Of a stretch of 41,317 nt of DNA, positions 8,158 to 16,992 are shown one piece after another; the first letter of the stretch is position 1; each line of letters begins with the position of its first letter. The notes below the pieces were generated by a model. It was not told the origin of the DNA. It ran no database searches and saw nothing but the letters and a program-made list of their open reading frames with translations. Source of the stretch: Bog-877 sp049518775 (GTDB lineage: Bacteria; Chloroflexota; Dormibacteria; Aeolococcales; Bog-877). The stretch is taken from positions 1 to 41,317 of the forward strand of contig JBEKRL010000007.1 of NCBI GenBank assembly GCA_049518775.1, in the 5' to 3' direction. A program made the translations under genes and the position numbers.

Positions 8158-9273
8158 TCAGACGCGGGCCAGGTGGAGCTCGCCGAGGAGCAACTGGGCA
8201 TGGGCTGCGGCGGAGCTGTCCCAGCTGAAGCGGGAGGCGCGCTGCATCCCCAGCCGTCGCAGGTGCTGGCGGAGCTCGCCGTCCTCGGCCAGTCGGCGGA
8301 GGCCCTCAACCCAGCCGTCGGGATCGTCCGGGGCCAGCAGCAGTGCCGCCCCCTCCGCCACCTCCTGGACCCCGCCGATGCCGTTGCCGATGACGGGGGC
8401 CCCGCAGGCCATGGCCTCCAGGGCCGGCAGCCCGAAGCCCTCGTAGAGGGAGGGCACGCAGACGGCGACCGCACCGCTGTAGAGGGCGGCCAGCTTTGCC
8501 CCGGCCACGTGATCGAGGATGGTGAGCCGGTCCCCGACCCCCAGGGTGGCGGCCTGGGCCAGGAGTCCCCGGGCCACCTCCCCGGCGTTGGTGACGACCA
8601 GGTGGGGACCGGCCCCCCCGGGGGGAAAGGCGCGGGCGAATTGGGTGAGCAGGAAGGGGACGTTCTTGCGCTGGTGGTGGGCGCCCGCGACCAGGAGGTA
8701 GGACGGCTCCACCCCCAGCTCGCGGAGGAGCGGTGCCCGCTCCTCCGCGGGGAGCGCCCGCAGCTCGGCCGAGATCCCGTGGGGGATCACGGTGACCAGG
8801 TCAGGGTCGGCACCGAAGAGATGGACCAGGTCGGCCTTGGTGGTTTCCGAGGGGCTGATCACCCGGGCCGCCCGGCGCAGGCTGTCGAGGACGAAGGACT
8901 CGACCGCCTCGGCCTCGTCCTGGGGATAGGCGGAGGGGGCCAGGCGGTGCTCTACCCCGTGGATGGTCACCACCGAGCGGGGCAGCCTGCCGCCGGGGAG
9001 CTTGTAGGCGGGGATCCAGAGCAACCGAGGAGGGCGGCGGCGGAGCTCCCAGCGGAGCCGGGCGGCGGTCCACCCCCGGGGTAGGGGAATGCAGCTCCAC
9101 TCCGAGGCCGGGGGTAGCCCTGGGGCCAGCTCGGGGGGGCGCCTCCGGTTGACGTAGAGGCGCATCGGAGCTGGGGGCGAGAGCAGGAGCCGGGAGATGA
9201 CCTGGGTGGCGTAGACGCCGATGCCGGTCGGTCTCGGTCCGAACGCCCGGCTGGCGTCGATTCCGATCTCCAC
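8158..9273 (-). CDS. Glycosyltransferase family 4 (GT-B fold)
   Basis: Retaining glycosyltransferase that moves a sugar from a nucleotide-sugar donor to a lipid or polysaccharide acceptor, probably at the inner face of the membrane. 371 aa from GTG 9273. The N-terminus MEIGIDASRAFG and the acceptor-side loop PTGIGVYATQV are typical. The middle has HGISAELRALP and YLLVAGAHHQRKN. The donor site is PSLYEGFGLPALEAMACG, with the E-x7-E pattern, followed by PVIGNGIGGVQEVAEGAAL. It is isolated on the minus strand between the iron importer and the atp operon. Its GTG lies exactly 6 nt after a TAAACT hexamer, so it may be made from a leaderless transcript. Donor and acceptor are unknown. Confidence 0.9.
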   Translation of the reverse strand: MEIGIDASRAFGPRPTGIGVYATQVISRLLLSPPAPMRLYVNRRRPPELAPGLPPASEWSCIPLPRGWTAARLRWELRRRPPRLLWIPAYKLPGGRLPRSVVTIHGVEHRLAPSAYPQDEAEAVESFVLDSLRRAARVISPSETTKADLVHLFGADPDLVTVIPHGISAELRALPAEERAPLLRELGVEPSYLLVAGAHHQRKNVPFLLTQFARAFPPGGAGPHLVVTNAGEVARGLLAQAATLGVGDRLTILDHVAGAKLAALYSGAVAVCVPSLYEGFGLPALEAMACGAPVIGNGIGGVQEVAEGAALLLAPDDPDGWVEGLRRLAEDGELRQHLRRLGMQRASRFSWDSSAAAHAQLLLGELHLARV

Positions 9274-9279
9274 TGGGGC

Positions 9280-9285
9280 AGTTTA
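9280..9285 (-). promoter_or_regulatory. -10-like TAAACT of the minus-strand glycosyltransferase
   Basis: On the minus strand TAAACT is followed by six bases (GCCCCA) and then the GTG start at 9273. Transcription would begin at or next to the start codon. No convincing -35 hexamer is visible 16-18 nt upstream. Confidence 0.5.
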
Positions 9286-9354
9286 CGGAGGTCGTGCCCG
9301 GGGGCCTCGGCGCAGCCCGAGAGCATCCTGGGGTGGAGCCGCGGCCCCAGCGGA

Positions 9355-9396
9355 ATCGGGCCGATCGTGGCCGCAGCCCTGGTAAGATCGGGCCGA
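9355..9396 (+). promoter_or_regulatory. Candidate atp operon promoter with flanking 10-bp direct repeats
   Basis: A TAAGAT hexamer at 9383-9388 lies 9 nt before the TTG start of atpZ. The decamer ATCGGGCCGA occurs at 9355-9364 and again at 9387-9396, a centre spacing of 32 bp or about three helical turns. One copy covers the end of the -10 and the likely start point. This arrangement suggests a regulated promoter for the ATP synthase operon; the -35 is not recognisable. Confidence 0.4.
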
Positions 9397-9397
9397 A

Positions 9398-9634
9398 TTG
9401 TCCTCGGAGGGCGATCCTCGGCGCCCCGCGCGCGAGCCGGGTCCCGGAGATGCCCTCGCGTTGGTAGGAGTCTTCTCGATCACGGTCGGTACGGGGGTCG
9501 TGGCCGGGGTTCTATTGGACGAGCACTTTCACACCCTCCCGGTGCTGACCCTGGTGGGGCTGGTGGTGGGATTGCTTGGAGGAGCGTTGGCTCTTTACCG
9601 CGGGCTCACCCCGTTCCGGGAGCGCCGACGGTGA
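9398..9634 (+). CDS. atpZ: AtpZ/AtpI-like small membrane protein (first gene of atp operon)
   Basis: 78-residue protein with a charged, Pro-rich N-terminus (about 20 residues) followed by two hydrophobic helices: ALVGVFSITVGTGVVAGVLL, then an acidic DEHFHT turn, then a second helix from about VLTLVGLVVGLLGGALAL. It ends in a basic tail. This two-helix form directly ahead of atpI and atpB matches the AtpZ group, proposed helpers of Fo assembly or divalent cation transport. The TTG start at 9398 gives a nearly leaderless message; TTG 9464 is a shorter alternative. Identification rests on topology and position more than on residues. Confidence 0.72.
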   Translation: MSSEGDPRRPAREPGPGDALALVGVFSITVGTGVVAGVLLDEHFHTLPVLTLVGLVVGLLGGALALYRGLTPFRERRR

Positions 9635-9999
9635 TGCTGCAGGGGGCTGATGACCTGTCCGGGGCCATTCGGTCAGCCTGGATCGCCGCCATCGCGACCA
9701 CCGTGGTGGTGGCCCTGGTCGCCTACCTGGTGGCGGGTTGGCTGGGCGCCGGCCTGGCGCTGGGGGGAGGCGCCGTGGGAATCGGCAACCTCCGCCTGGC
9801 GGCCTTCGCCCTGGACCGGGCCCCGATGGCGTTCCTCGGCTCCAGCCTTCCCCGCCTGGCGCTGATCACCCTGGTCCTGGCGGTGCTGGTGCTGGTCCTG
9901 GGCCCGGTCGGGGTCTGGGGCCTGGTCGGGCTGCTCGGCACCCACCTGGCTCAGGTGGGTGCGGTGCTCAACGCCGCCTGGAGGGCTGCCCGGCGATGA
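9634..9999 (+). CDS. atpI: ATP synthase protein I-like membrane protein
   Basis: 121 aa, four hydrophobic segments separated by short loops; the second is rich in Gly (LGAGLALGGGAVGIGNLRLA). This fits the AtpI family, which helps assemble the c ring in relatives. The ATG overlaps the preceding stop (GTGATG at 9631-9636; GTG 9631 also possible), and its own stop overlaps atpB (ATGA at 9996-9999), so it is embedded in a coupled operon. Sequence conservation in this family is low, so the call depends on size, topology and position between atpZ and atpB. Confidence 0.75.
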   Translation: MLQGADDLSGAIRSAWIAAIATTVVVALVAYLVAGWLGAGLALGGGAVGIGNLRLAAFALDRAPMAFLGSSLPRLALITLVLAVLVLVLGPVGVWGLVGLLGTHLAQVGAVLNAAWRAARR

Positions 10000-10757
10000 G
10001 GCCGATGGTGCTCGCCCAGATCTCGGTCGGCCAGCACTGGACCGTCCATCTCTTCGGGATGGCCCTCTACCTGGACACCGTGGTCAGCAGCCTGGTGGCC
10101 TTCGCGATCGTCCTGGCGGCCGGTGTCTATCTCCGCCTCCGGACCACCTCCGGGGTTCCTGGCCGGTTCCAGGCGATGATCGAGATGGTCTGGGAGACCG
10201 TCGACGACTACGTGGCCAGGATGGTCGGCCCCTTCGCCCGCTGGGCGGTCCCCCTGTGCACCGTCCTCTTCTTCTACATCCTGGTCAGCAACTGGCTGGA
10301 GCTGATCCCCACCGGAGGCCGGCTGACCTCTCCCACCGCCGACGTCAATGACACCGCGGCGCTGGCGGTGGTGGTGATCCTCACCGTCCATTTCACCTCG
10401 ATCCGCCAGCGCGGATTCGGGCACTACCTCAAGATCAACTACCTGCATCCGTCCGGACTGCCCAAGGTTTTCTACGTTTTCCTGGCTCCGCTCAACGTGG
10501 TCGCCCAGGTCTCCTACCCGATCTCACTCACCCTCCGTCTCTTCGGCAACATGTTCGCGGCCGCCCTGATGCTCCAGATCATCGCCATGCTGCCGATCTA
10601 CCTATCCTGGATTTTCAACGGAGCCTGGAAGCTGTTCGAGGGCGTCTTCGTGGACGTGATCCAGGCCTTCATCTTCGCCTTGCTGACGGTGATCTACCTG
10701 AGCCTGGCAACCATGGAAGACGAGCACGAAGGGGCGGCCGAGGCCGCCACCAGCTGA
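9996..10757 (+). CDS. atpB: ATP synthase Fo subunit a
   Basis: Stator membrane subunit holding the two proton half-channels next to the c ring. 253 aa from ATG 9996. The essential Arg is in SLTLRLFGNMFAAALML. The last helix VDVIQAFIFALLTVIYLSLA is the usual a-subunit C-terminal helix with its conserved Gln. Earlier helices include LCTVLFFYILVSNWLELIP with the family's Asn-x-x-x-x-IP pattern. It is separated from atpE by 40 nt, the widest gap within the operon. Confidence 0.96.
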   Translation: MRPMVLAQISVGQHWTVHLFGMALYLDTVVSSLVAFAIVLAAGVYLRLRTTSGVPGRFQAMIEMVWETVDDYVARMVGPFARWAVPLCTVLFFYILVSNWLELIPTGGRLTSPTADVNDTAALAVVVILTVHFTSIRQRGFGHYLKINYLHPSGLPKVFYVFLAPLNVVAQVSYPISLTLRLFGNMFAAALMLQIIAMLPIYLSWIFNGAWKLFEGVFVDVIQAFIFALLTVIYLSLATMEDEHEGAAEAATS

Positions 10758-10797
10758 AGGGCCCTGCCCCCAAAACCTAGACCTGGGAGGAACGCAA

Positions 10798-11043
10798 TTG
10801 GCGCTCGACACCGCTCACGCAACCGTTTACGCCGCTGCCATGATCGGCACCGGCGTCGGCGCCTTGGGCGCGGCCGTCGGTGACAGCCTAGCCGGCGCCC
10901 AGCTGATCGCCGGGGTCGCCCGGCAGCCAGAGGCGCAGGGGCGGCTCCTGACCTGGACCTTCCTCACCGTGGGTCTGGTCGAGGCCGTCTACTTCATCAA
11001 CCTGGCCCTGATGTTCGTCTTCGTCGCCCTGGCCGGGAAGTAG
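10798..11043 (+). CDS. atpE: ATP synthase Fo subunit c
   Basis: 81-residue hairpin that oligomerises into the rotor ring. TTG start supported by GGGAGG at 10785-10790. Helix 1 has the Gly-rich packing stretch IGTGVGALGAAVGDSLAG, the polar loop is ARQPEAQGR, and helix 2 carries the ion-binding carboxylate E62 in GLVEAVYFINLALM, which resembles actinobacterial c subunits. The residue after E62 is Ala, not Ser or Thr, and helix 1 lacks the Gln of sodium-type rings, so proton coupling is likely. Confidence 0.96.
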   Translation: MALDTAHATVYAAAMIGTGVGALGAAVGDSLAGAQLIAGVARQPEAQGRLLTWTFLTVGLVEAVYFINLALMFVFVALAGK

Positions 11044-11053
11044 GCGCGCTTCC

Positions 11054-11563
11054 GTGCCGCTCGTCGCCTCCGCCAGCCCGCTGTCGCTGAACCTGACCTT
11101 CCCGGTCGAGGTGGTCGTGTTCTTGGCGCTGCTCTACCTGCTCTCCAGGTACGTCTTCCCGTACATCGACAAGGCGCTCAAGTCCCGGCAGCAGACGATC
11201 GCCGAGGCGCTCTCCGAGGCCGAAAAGGCGCGTCGCGAGGTGGAGCAGGCCAGGCAGAAGGAGAGCTCCGACCTGGCCGAGGCCCGTCGCCAGGCCCAGG
11301 AGATCATGGACCGGGCCCAGAAGTTGGGTGAGGAGCTGCGGGAGGAGCTCCGCCAGAAGGGCCGCGAGGAGCAGGAAGCGATGCTGGTCCGGGCCAGGGC
11401 AGAGCTGGCCCAGGAGCGGGAGAGGGCGGTCAGCGAGCTCCTCGGTCAGGTGGCCGACCTGGTGCTGGCGACGACCACCAAGATCCTCGAGGAGGAGTTG
11501 GACCAGACCCGCCAGCGACGGCTCATCGACAAGGCCCTTCGCGAGGTCGACCTGAGTGCCTGA
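11054..11563 (+). CDS. atpF: ATP synthase Fo subunit b
   Basis: Peripheral stalk subunit, 169 aa from GTG 11054. One N-terminal membrane helix (TFPVEVVVFLALLYLLSRYV) is followed by a long, highly charged coiled coil rich in Glu, Arg, Gln and Ala, which ends near KALREVDLSA and would bind delta. Only one b gene is present, so a homodimer is expected. Its 3' end overlaps atpH by 8 nt. The start has no strong Shine-Dalgarno sequence and may rely on readthrough from atpE. Confidence 0.93.
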   Translation: MPLVASASPLSLNLTFPVEVVVFLALLYLLSRYVFPYIDKALKSRQQTIAEALSEAEKARREVEQARQKESSDLAEARRQAQEIMDRAQKLGEELREELRQKGREEQEAMLVRARAELAQERERAVSELLGQVADLVLATTTKILEEELDQTRQRRLIDKALREVDLSA

Positions 11564-12122
11564 TCCTCCCCGGGTGCCCAGCACCGCCCGCCACTACGCC
11601 CAGGCGATCTTCGAGCTGGCCGAGGAGGAGACGGACTTCTCCCTCTGGCAACAGCGCCTGGAGCGGGTGCGCCAGCTTCTGGAGGCGACCGAGCTGGACG
11701 CCGCGCTCGGTTCGCCGGAGCTGGCGATCGCCCAGAAGCTGGAGCTTTGCCGGGCGCTCCTGGAGCGAGACAGGCATCTTGACAAGCTGGCCGGCAACCT
11801 GCTCTTGGTGCTGGTCAGCAGCCAGCGCCAGCGGCTCCTGCCGGCGATCCAGGAGGGCTACCGCCAGCTGGTGGACCGACGCCAGGGCCGGGTTCTGGCC
11901 CAGCTGACCACGGCGGTGCCGCTGAGTGCCGCCGACCAGGCCCGGCTGGCGGAGAAGCTCTCAGAGCGGCTCCACCTGGAATGTCGGTTCGAGGCCAAGG
12001 TGGACCCCAGCCTGCTGGGCGGGGCGGTGGTGAGGGTGGGCGACCGGGTCTTCGACGCCAGCCTCCGGACCAGGCTCCAGCAGCTGCGCCAGGACCTGCT
12101 GACCCAAGCAGCAACGGGATGA
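11556..12122 (+). CDS. atpH: ATP synthase F1 subunit delta
   Basis: Links the peripheral stalk to the top of F1. 188 aa from GTG 11556 inside the end of atpF; GTG 11574 is an alternative. Typical OSCP/delta features: ARHYAQAIFELAEEE at the start, LLLVLVSSQRQRLLPAI in the middle, and the C-terminal KVDPSLLGGAVVRVGDRVFDASLRTRLQQL block (residues about 148-178). The stop is 7 nt before atpA. Confidence 0.95.
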   Translation: MPDPPRVPSTARHYAQAIFELAEEETDFSLWQQRLERVRQLLEATELDAALGSPELAIAQKLELCRALLERDRHLDKLAGNLLLVLVSSQRQRLLPAIQEGYRQLVDRRQGRVLAQLTTAVPLSAADQARLAEKLSERLHLECRFEAKVDPSLLGGAVVRVGDRVFDASLRTRLQQLRQDLLTQAATG

Positions 12123-12129
12123 GGAGAGC

Positions 12130-13665
<1,536 letters not shown>

Positions 13666-13676
13666 CGAGAGCCCCG

Positions 13677-14549
13677 ATGGCCACCCTTCGCGACATCCGC
13701 CGCCACATCCGGGCGGTCCGCAACATCGAGCAACTGACCAGGGCCATGCAGATGGTCTCGGCCGCCAAGATGCGCCGGGCTCAGGCCCTGGCGGAGCGGG
13801 CCAGTCCCTACGCCGTGGCCGTGGGCGAGGTGGCCCAGGACGTGGCCAAGATCGATCAGGAGTACCGCCATCCCTTCATGGTGTCCCGCGAAGAGGGAGG
13901 GGGCCTGCTCATCCTGGTGACCAGTGACCGGGGGCTGGCCGGAGCCCTAAACGTCAACACCATCCGGGCGGCCCACGCCTGGATGCGCCGGGAGTTCGGC
14001 CCCCGCTACCAGGTGATCCCGATCGGGCGCAAGGCGGTCGACTTCGCCCACCGCAGGCAGCTTGAGGTCGTCGACCAACAGGTCGGGCTCCCCGACCGGA
14101 TGGAGCCGGACCAGCTCCGTCCGACCGTGGAGGCCGCGGTCACGGCCTACCTGGATGGCGGGGTCCGCGAGGTGGCCCTGGCCTACTCATCCTTCAAGAA
14201 CCTGCTCAGCCAGGAGCCCAAGGTCGAGCAGCTGCTTCCCATTCCGCCCCTTCCCGATGACCAGGGCCCGCAGACCAAGGGGGACTACATCTACGAGCCC
14301 GACGCTCACGACGTCCTGGACCGCTTCATGCCGGAATACGTGGTCAGCCAGGTGTACCGGGCGGTTCTGGAGAATCAGGCCAGCGAGCACAGTGCCCGGA
14401 TGGTGGCGATGCGCAACGCCTCGGATGCCGCGGGAGACGTCATCAAGGATCTGTCCAAGACCGCCAACAAGGTGCGGCAGGCGAATATCACCCGTGAACT
14501 CATGGAAATTGTCGGCGGCGCCGAAGCGCTCAGCGGGGCGCGCCGTTGA
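13677..14549 (+). CDS. atpG: ATP synthase F1 subunit gamma
   Basis: Central rotating shaft, 290 aa. The N-terminal helix NIEQLTRAMQMVSAAKMRRAQ and the C-terminal helix RMVAMRNASDAAGDVIKDL with ITRELMEIVGGAEAL form the coiled coil typical of gamma; TSDRGLAGALNVN is the conserved Rossmann-like block. Length is normal and no chloroplast-type redox loop is seen. The stop is 10 nt before atpD. Confidence 0.96.
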   Translation: MATLRDIRRHIRAVRNIEQLTRAMQMVSAAKMRRAQALAERASPYAVAVGEVAQDVAKIDQEYRHPFMVSREEGGGLLILVTSDRGLAGALNVNTIRAAHAWMRREFGPRYQVIPIGRKAVDFAHRRQLEVVDQQVGLPDRMEPDQLRPTVEAAVTAYLDGGVREVALAYSSFKNLLSQEPKVEQLLPIPPLPDDQGPQTKGDYIYEPDAHDVLDRFMPEYVVSQVYRAVLENQASEHSARMVAMRNASDAAGDVIKDLSKTANKVRQANITRELMEIVGGAEALSGARR

Positions 14550-14559
14550 GGAGGTGGTA

Positions 14560-16494
14560 ATGGCGAAGGCCAAGGTCCCGGCGTCGCGGAAGAGCGCGGA
14601 CGCGAAGAAGGCGGAGCCGAAGGAGGCAGCGCCGGAGGAGGTGGAACCGAAGAAGGCCACTGGGTCCGTGCTTCAGGTCATCGGGGCCGTGGTGGACGTC
14701 GGCTTCGAACCCGATCAGCTGCCCCATATCAATGACGCCCTGGAGGTCGTCCGCGAGGGACCGCGACTGGTGCTGGAGGTGCAGCAGCAGCTGGGCAACG
14801 ACGTCGCCCGCTGCATCTCCATGGCTTCCACCGATGGCTTGCGTCGCGGCGACCGGGTGGTCGCGACCGGCGGGCCCATCGAGGTCCCGGTCGGCAAGGA
14901 GGTCCTGGGCCGGATGTTCAACGTGATCGGCGAGACGATCGACGACGGCCCCCCCTTCAAGGGCCGGAAGCGGCTCCCCATCCACCGCGACCCTCCCACG
15001 GTCTCAGAGCAGGAGACCTCGACCGAGATCCTGGAGACCGGCCTCAAGGTGATCGACCTCATCTGCACCTTCGCCAAGGGCTCGAAGATCGGGCTCTTCG
15101 GAGGCGCCGGCGTGGGCAAGACCATCATCGTCATGGAGCTCATCCGCAACATCGCCAAGGAGCACTCGGGCTACTCGGTGTTCGCCGGGGTGGGGGAGCG
15201 TACCAGGGAAGGCAACGCGCTCTTCCGGGAGATGCATGAATCGGGGGTCATCGACCAGACCGCCTTGGTCTTCGGCCAGATGAACGAGCCCCCGGGAGCG
15301 AGATTCCGGATCGCCCTGACGGGCCTGACCATGGCCGAGGAGTTCCGCGACGAGGAGGGGGCGGATGTCCTGCTCTTCATCGACAACGTGTTCCGCTACA
15401 TGATGGCCGGCAGTGAGGTCTCGGCGCTGCTGGGCCGGATGCCCTCCGCGGTGGGATACCAGCCCACCCTGGCGACAGAGATGGGGGACCTCCAGGAGCG
15501 GATCACCTCGACCCATCGGGGCTCGATCACGTCGGTGCAGGCGGTCTACGTGCCCGCCGACGACTTCACCGACCCGGCCATCCAGACCACCTTCGCCCAC
15601 CTCGGGGCGACCGTCTCTCTGAGTCGCTCCATCGCCGAACTGGGGCTGTTCCCGGCGGTTGACACGCTGGACTCCTTCAGTCGGGTCCTCGACCCCAAGA
15701 CGGTGGGCGTGGAGCACCATCAGGTGGCCCTGGGGGTGCAGCGGGTGTTGCAGCGCTACAAGGAGCTCCAGGACATCATCGCCATCCTGGGGCTGGAGGA
15801 GCTCTCCGACGAGGACCGGCTCACGGTCAACCGGGCCCGGAGGGTGCAGCAGTTCCTCGCCCAGCCGATGTTCGTCGCCGAGCAGTTCACCGGTCTGCCC
15901 GGCAAGTACGTCCCGGTCAAGGAGACCGTCCGCGGCTTCAAGGAAATCCTTGACGGCAAGCTCGACGACCTGCCTGAGCAGGCCTTCCGGATGGTGGGGA
16001 CCATAGACGAGGCGATCGAGAACGGTCGCCGGCTCAACCGCGGGGCGGAGCCGGAGTCTGGGTCGAAGGAGGCGGTCCCCGGCGAGGACTCCGCCGCAGA
16101 CGAGGGCGCCTCCAAGAAGGGGGCCAAGGCGGGCGAGGGCGCTGCCGCAGACGAGGGCGCCTCCAAGAAGGGAGCCAAGGCGGGAGAGGACGCTGCCGCA
16201 GACGAGGGCGCCTCCAAGAAGGGGGCCAAGGCGGGAGAGGACGCTGCGGCAGACGAGGGCGCCTCCAAGAAGGGGGCCAAGGCGGGAGAGGACGCTGCGG
16301 CAGACGAGGGCGCCTCCAAGAAGGGAGCCAAGGCGGGAGAGGACTCTGCGGCAGACGAGGGCGCCTCCAAGAAGGGAGCCAAGGCGGGAGAGGACGCTGC
16401 CGCAGACGAGGGCGCCTCCAAGAAGGGGGTCAAGGCCGGCGAGGCCGCTGCCGCAGACGAGGGCGTCGCCAAGAAGGGAGCAAAGGCCGGCTGA
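14560..16494 (+). CDS. atpD: ATP synthase F1 subunit beta with N-terminal extension and repeat-bearing C-terminal tail
   Basis: Catalytic subunit. ATG 14560 follows GAGGAGGTGG. 644 aa against about 470 usual. Residues 1-34 are a Lys/Ala/Glu/Pro-rich extension ahead of the normal GSVLQVIGAVVDV start. The core is complete: Walker A GGAGVGKT (181-188), GERTREGN, LLFIDN with AGSEVSALLGRMPSAVGYQP, and an EELSDED version of DELSEED. Some normally fixed core residues differ: the adenine-stacking Tyr is F364 in ELGLFPAVD, and AHLGATVSLSR replaces AHLDATTVLSR. From residue 508 the protein is eight tandem 17-residue units of mixed charge (DEGASKKGAKA core) plus a final Gly. Such a tail would project from the membrane-facing end of F1. 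It is the only beta gene here and lies in the operon, so it is presumably the working subunit. Confidence 0.96.
   Translation: MAKAKVPASRKSADAKKAEPKEAAPEEVEPKKATGSVLQVIGAVVDVGFEPDQLPHINDALEVVREGPRLVLEVQQQLGNDVARCISMASTDGLRRGDRVVATGGPIEVPVGKEVLGRMFNVIGETIDDGPPFKGRKRLPIHRDPPTVSEQETSTEILETGLKVIDLICTFAKGSKIGLFGGAGVGKTIIVMELIRNIAKEHSGYSVFAGVGERTREGNALFREMHESGVIDQTALVFGQMNEPPGARFRIALTGLTMAEEFRDEEGADVLLFIDNVFRYMMAGSEVSALLGRMPSAVGYQPTLATEMGDLQERITSTHRGSITSVQAVYVPADDFTDPAIQTTFAHLGATVSLSRSIAELGLFPAVDTLDSFSRVLDPKTVGVEHHQVALGVQRVLQRYKELQDIIAILGLEELSDEDRLTVNRARRVQQFLAQPMFVAEQFTGLPGKYVPVKETVRGFKEILDGKLDDLPEQAFRMVGTIDEAIENGRRLNRGAEPESGSKEAVPGEDSAADEGASKKGAKAGEGAAADEGASKKGAKAGEDAAADEGASKKGAKAGEDAAADEGASKKGAKAGEDAAADEGASKKGAKAGEDSAADEGASKKGAKAGEDAAADEGASKKGVKAGEAAAADEGVAKKGAKAG
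16081..16488 (+). repeat. 51-bp minisatellite, eight copies, in frame in atpD
   Basis: Eight head-to-tail 51-bp units at 16081, 16132, 16183, 16234, 16285, 16336, 16387 and 16438. Each encodes 17 residues (GEDAAADEG then ASKKGAKA as consensus). Middle copies are nearly identical; copies 4 and 5 differ at one base by eye. The last copy is the most diverged (VAKKGAKA). This is the pattern of recent unequal expansion. Copy number could vary between strains or be mis-assembled from short reads. Confidence 0.95.
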
Positions 16495-16495
16495 G

Positions 16496-16918
16496 GTGCC
16501 AGTTCCCACTCGGCTCTACGCGTCGCGGCAGCGGCTCTTCGACGGTGACTGCGACTTCATCGTGGCCCAGGGTGCGAGTGGTGAGCTGGGTGTCCTCCCC
16601 GGGCATGCACCGCTGCTGACCTGGCTCAAGCCCGGCGAGGTGATGCTGCGGCAGGGAACGGAGGAGCATTTCTACTTCCTGGAGGGGGGATACCTCGAGG
16701 TGCTGCCCAACCGGGTCTCGATCCTGGCGGAGGCGGCCACCCTGAGCTCCGAGCTCGACCCCGCCGCCGCCGAGGAGGAGCGGCAGGCCGCCGCTGAGGC
16801 GATCTCCGGCCCGACGGGCCCGGAGCCGGAGGAACTCGCGGCCCGGCGGCGCCGGCTCGACATAGCGACCCAGCGGCTGCAGGCGGCTCAGCGGGACCAG
16901 CGCCGCCACCGGGACTGA
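16496..16918 (+). CDS. atpC: ATP synthase F1 subunit epsilon
   Basis: Rotor foot and regulator of ATP hydrolysis, 140 aa from GTG 16496, one base after the atpD stop. The N-terminal beta-sandwich reads GELGVLPGHAPLLTWLKPGEV, then FLEGGYLEVLPNRVSILAEAA. The C-terminal part is a helical arm rich in Arg, Ala and Gln, as in full-length epsilon, but with an inserted Pro/Gly segment (SGPTGPEPEE) between the two helices. It closes the atp operon. Confidence 0.92.
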   Translation: MPVPTRLYASRQRLFDGDCDFIVAQGASGELGVLPGHAPLLTWLKPGEVMLRQGTEEHFYFLEGGYLEVLPNRVSILAEAATLSSELDPAAAEEERQAAAEAISGPTGPEPEELAARRRRLDIATQRLQAAQRDQRRHRD

Positions 16919-16929
16919 GCCTGGCGCCG

Positions 16930-16947
16930 GACCCGCTGTAACGGGTC
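16930..16947 (+). terminator. Weak 6-bp hairpin after the atp operon
   Basis: GACCCG (16930-16935), loop CTGTAA, CGGGTC (16942-16947), starting 12 nt after the atpC stop. No T tract follows. It could aid termination of the atp message, but the stem is short and this is a low-confidence call. Confidence 0.3.
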
Positions 16948-16980
16948 GGCCGCGGCGTCAAGGTCTGAGCCGGCCCCCCA

Positions 16981-16986
16981 TATACT
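16981..16986 (+). promoter_or_regulatory. -10-like TATACT of the wecG-like gene
   Basis: TATACT, then six bases (CGGCCG), then the GTG start at 16993. This is close to the best -10 possible in a GC-rich genome, and the spacing puts the start point on the start codon, as in a leaderless transcript. The -35 is weak (possibly around 16957-16962). Confidence 0.6.
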
Positions 16987-16992
16987 CGGCCG

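Noticed and set aside
8173..9084. 303-codon + strand frame opposite the GT4 gene
   Set aside because: Shadow of the minus-strand glycosyltransferase, which has the full GT4 donor-site motif.
16081..16488. CRISPR array
   Set aside because: The units are contiguous, in frame and without unique spacers, so this is a coding minisatellite.
15004..16509. 501-codon minus-strand open frame with repeats opposite atpD
   Set aside because: Its repeats are the reverse complement of the atpD minisatellite; the + frame has all beta-subunit motifs.
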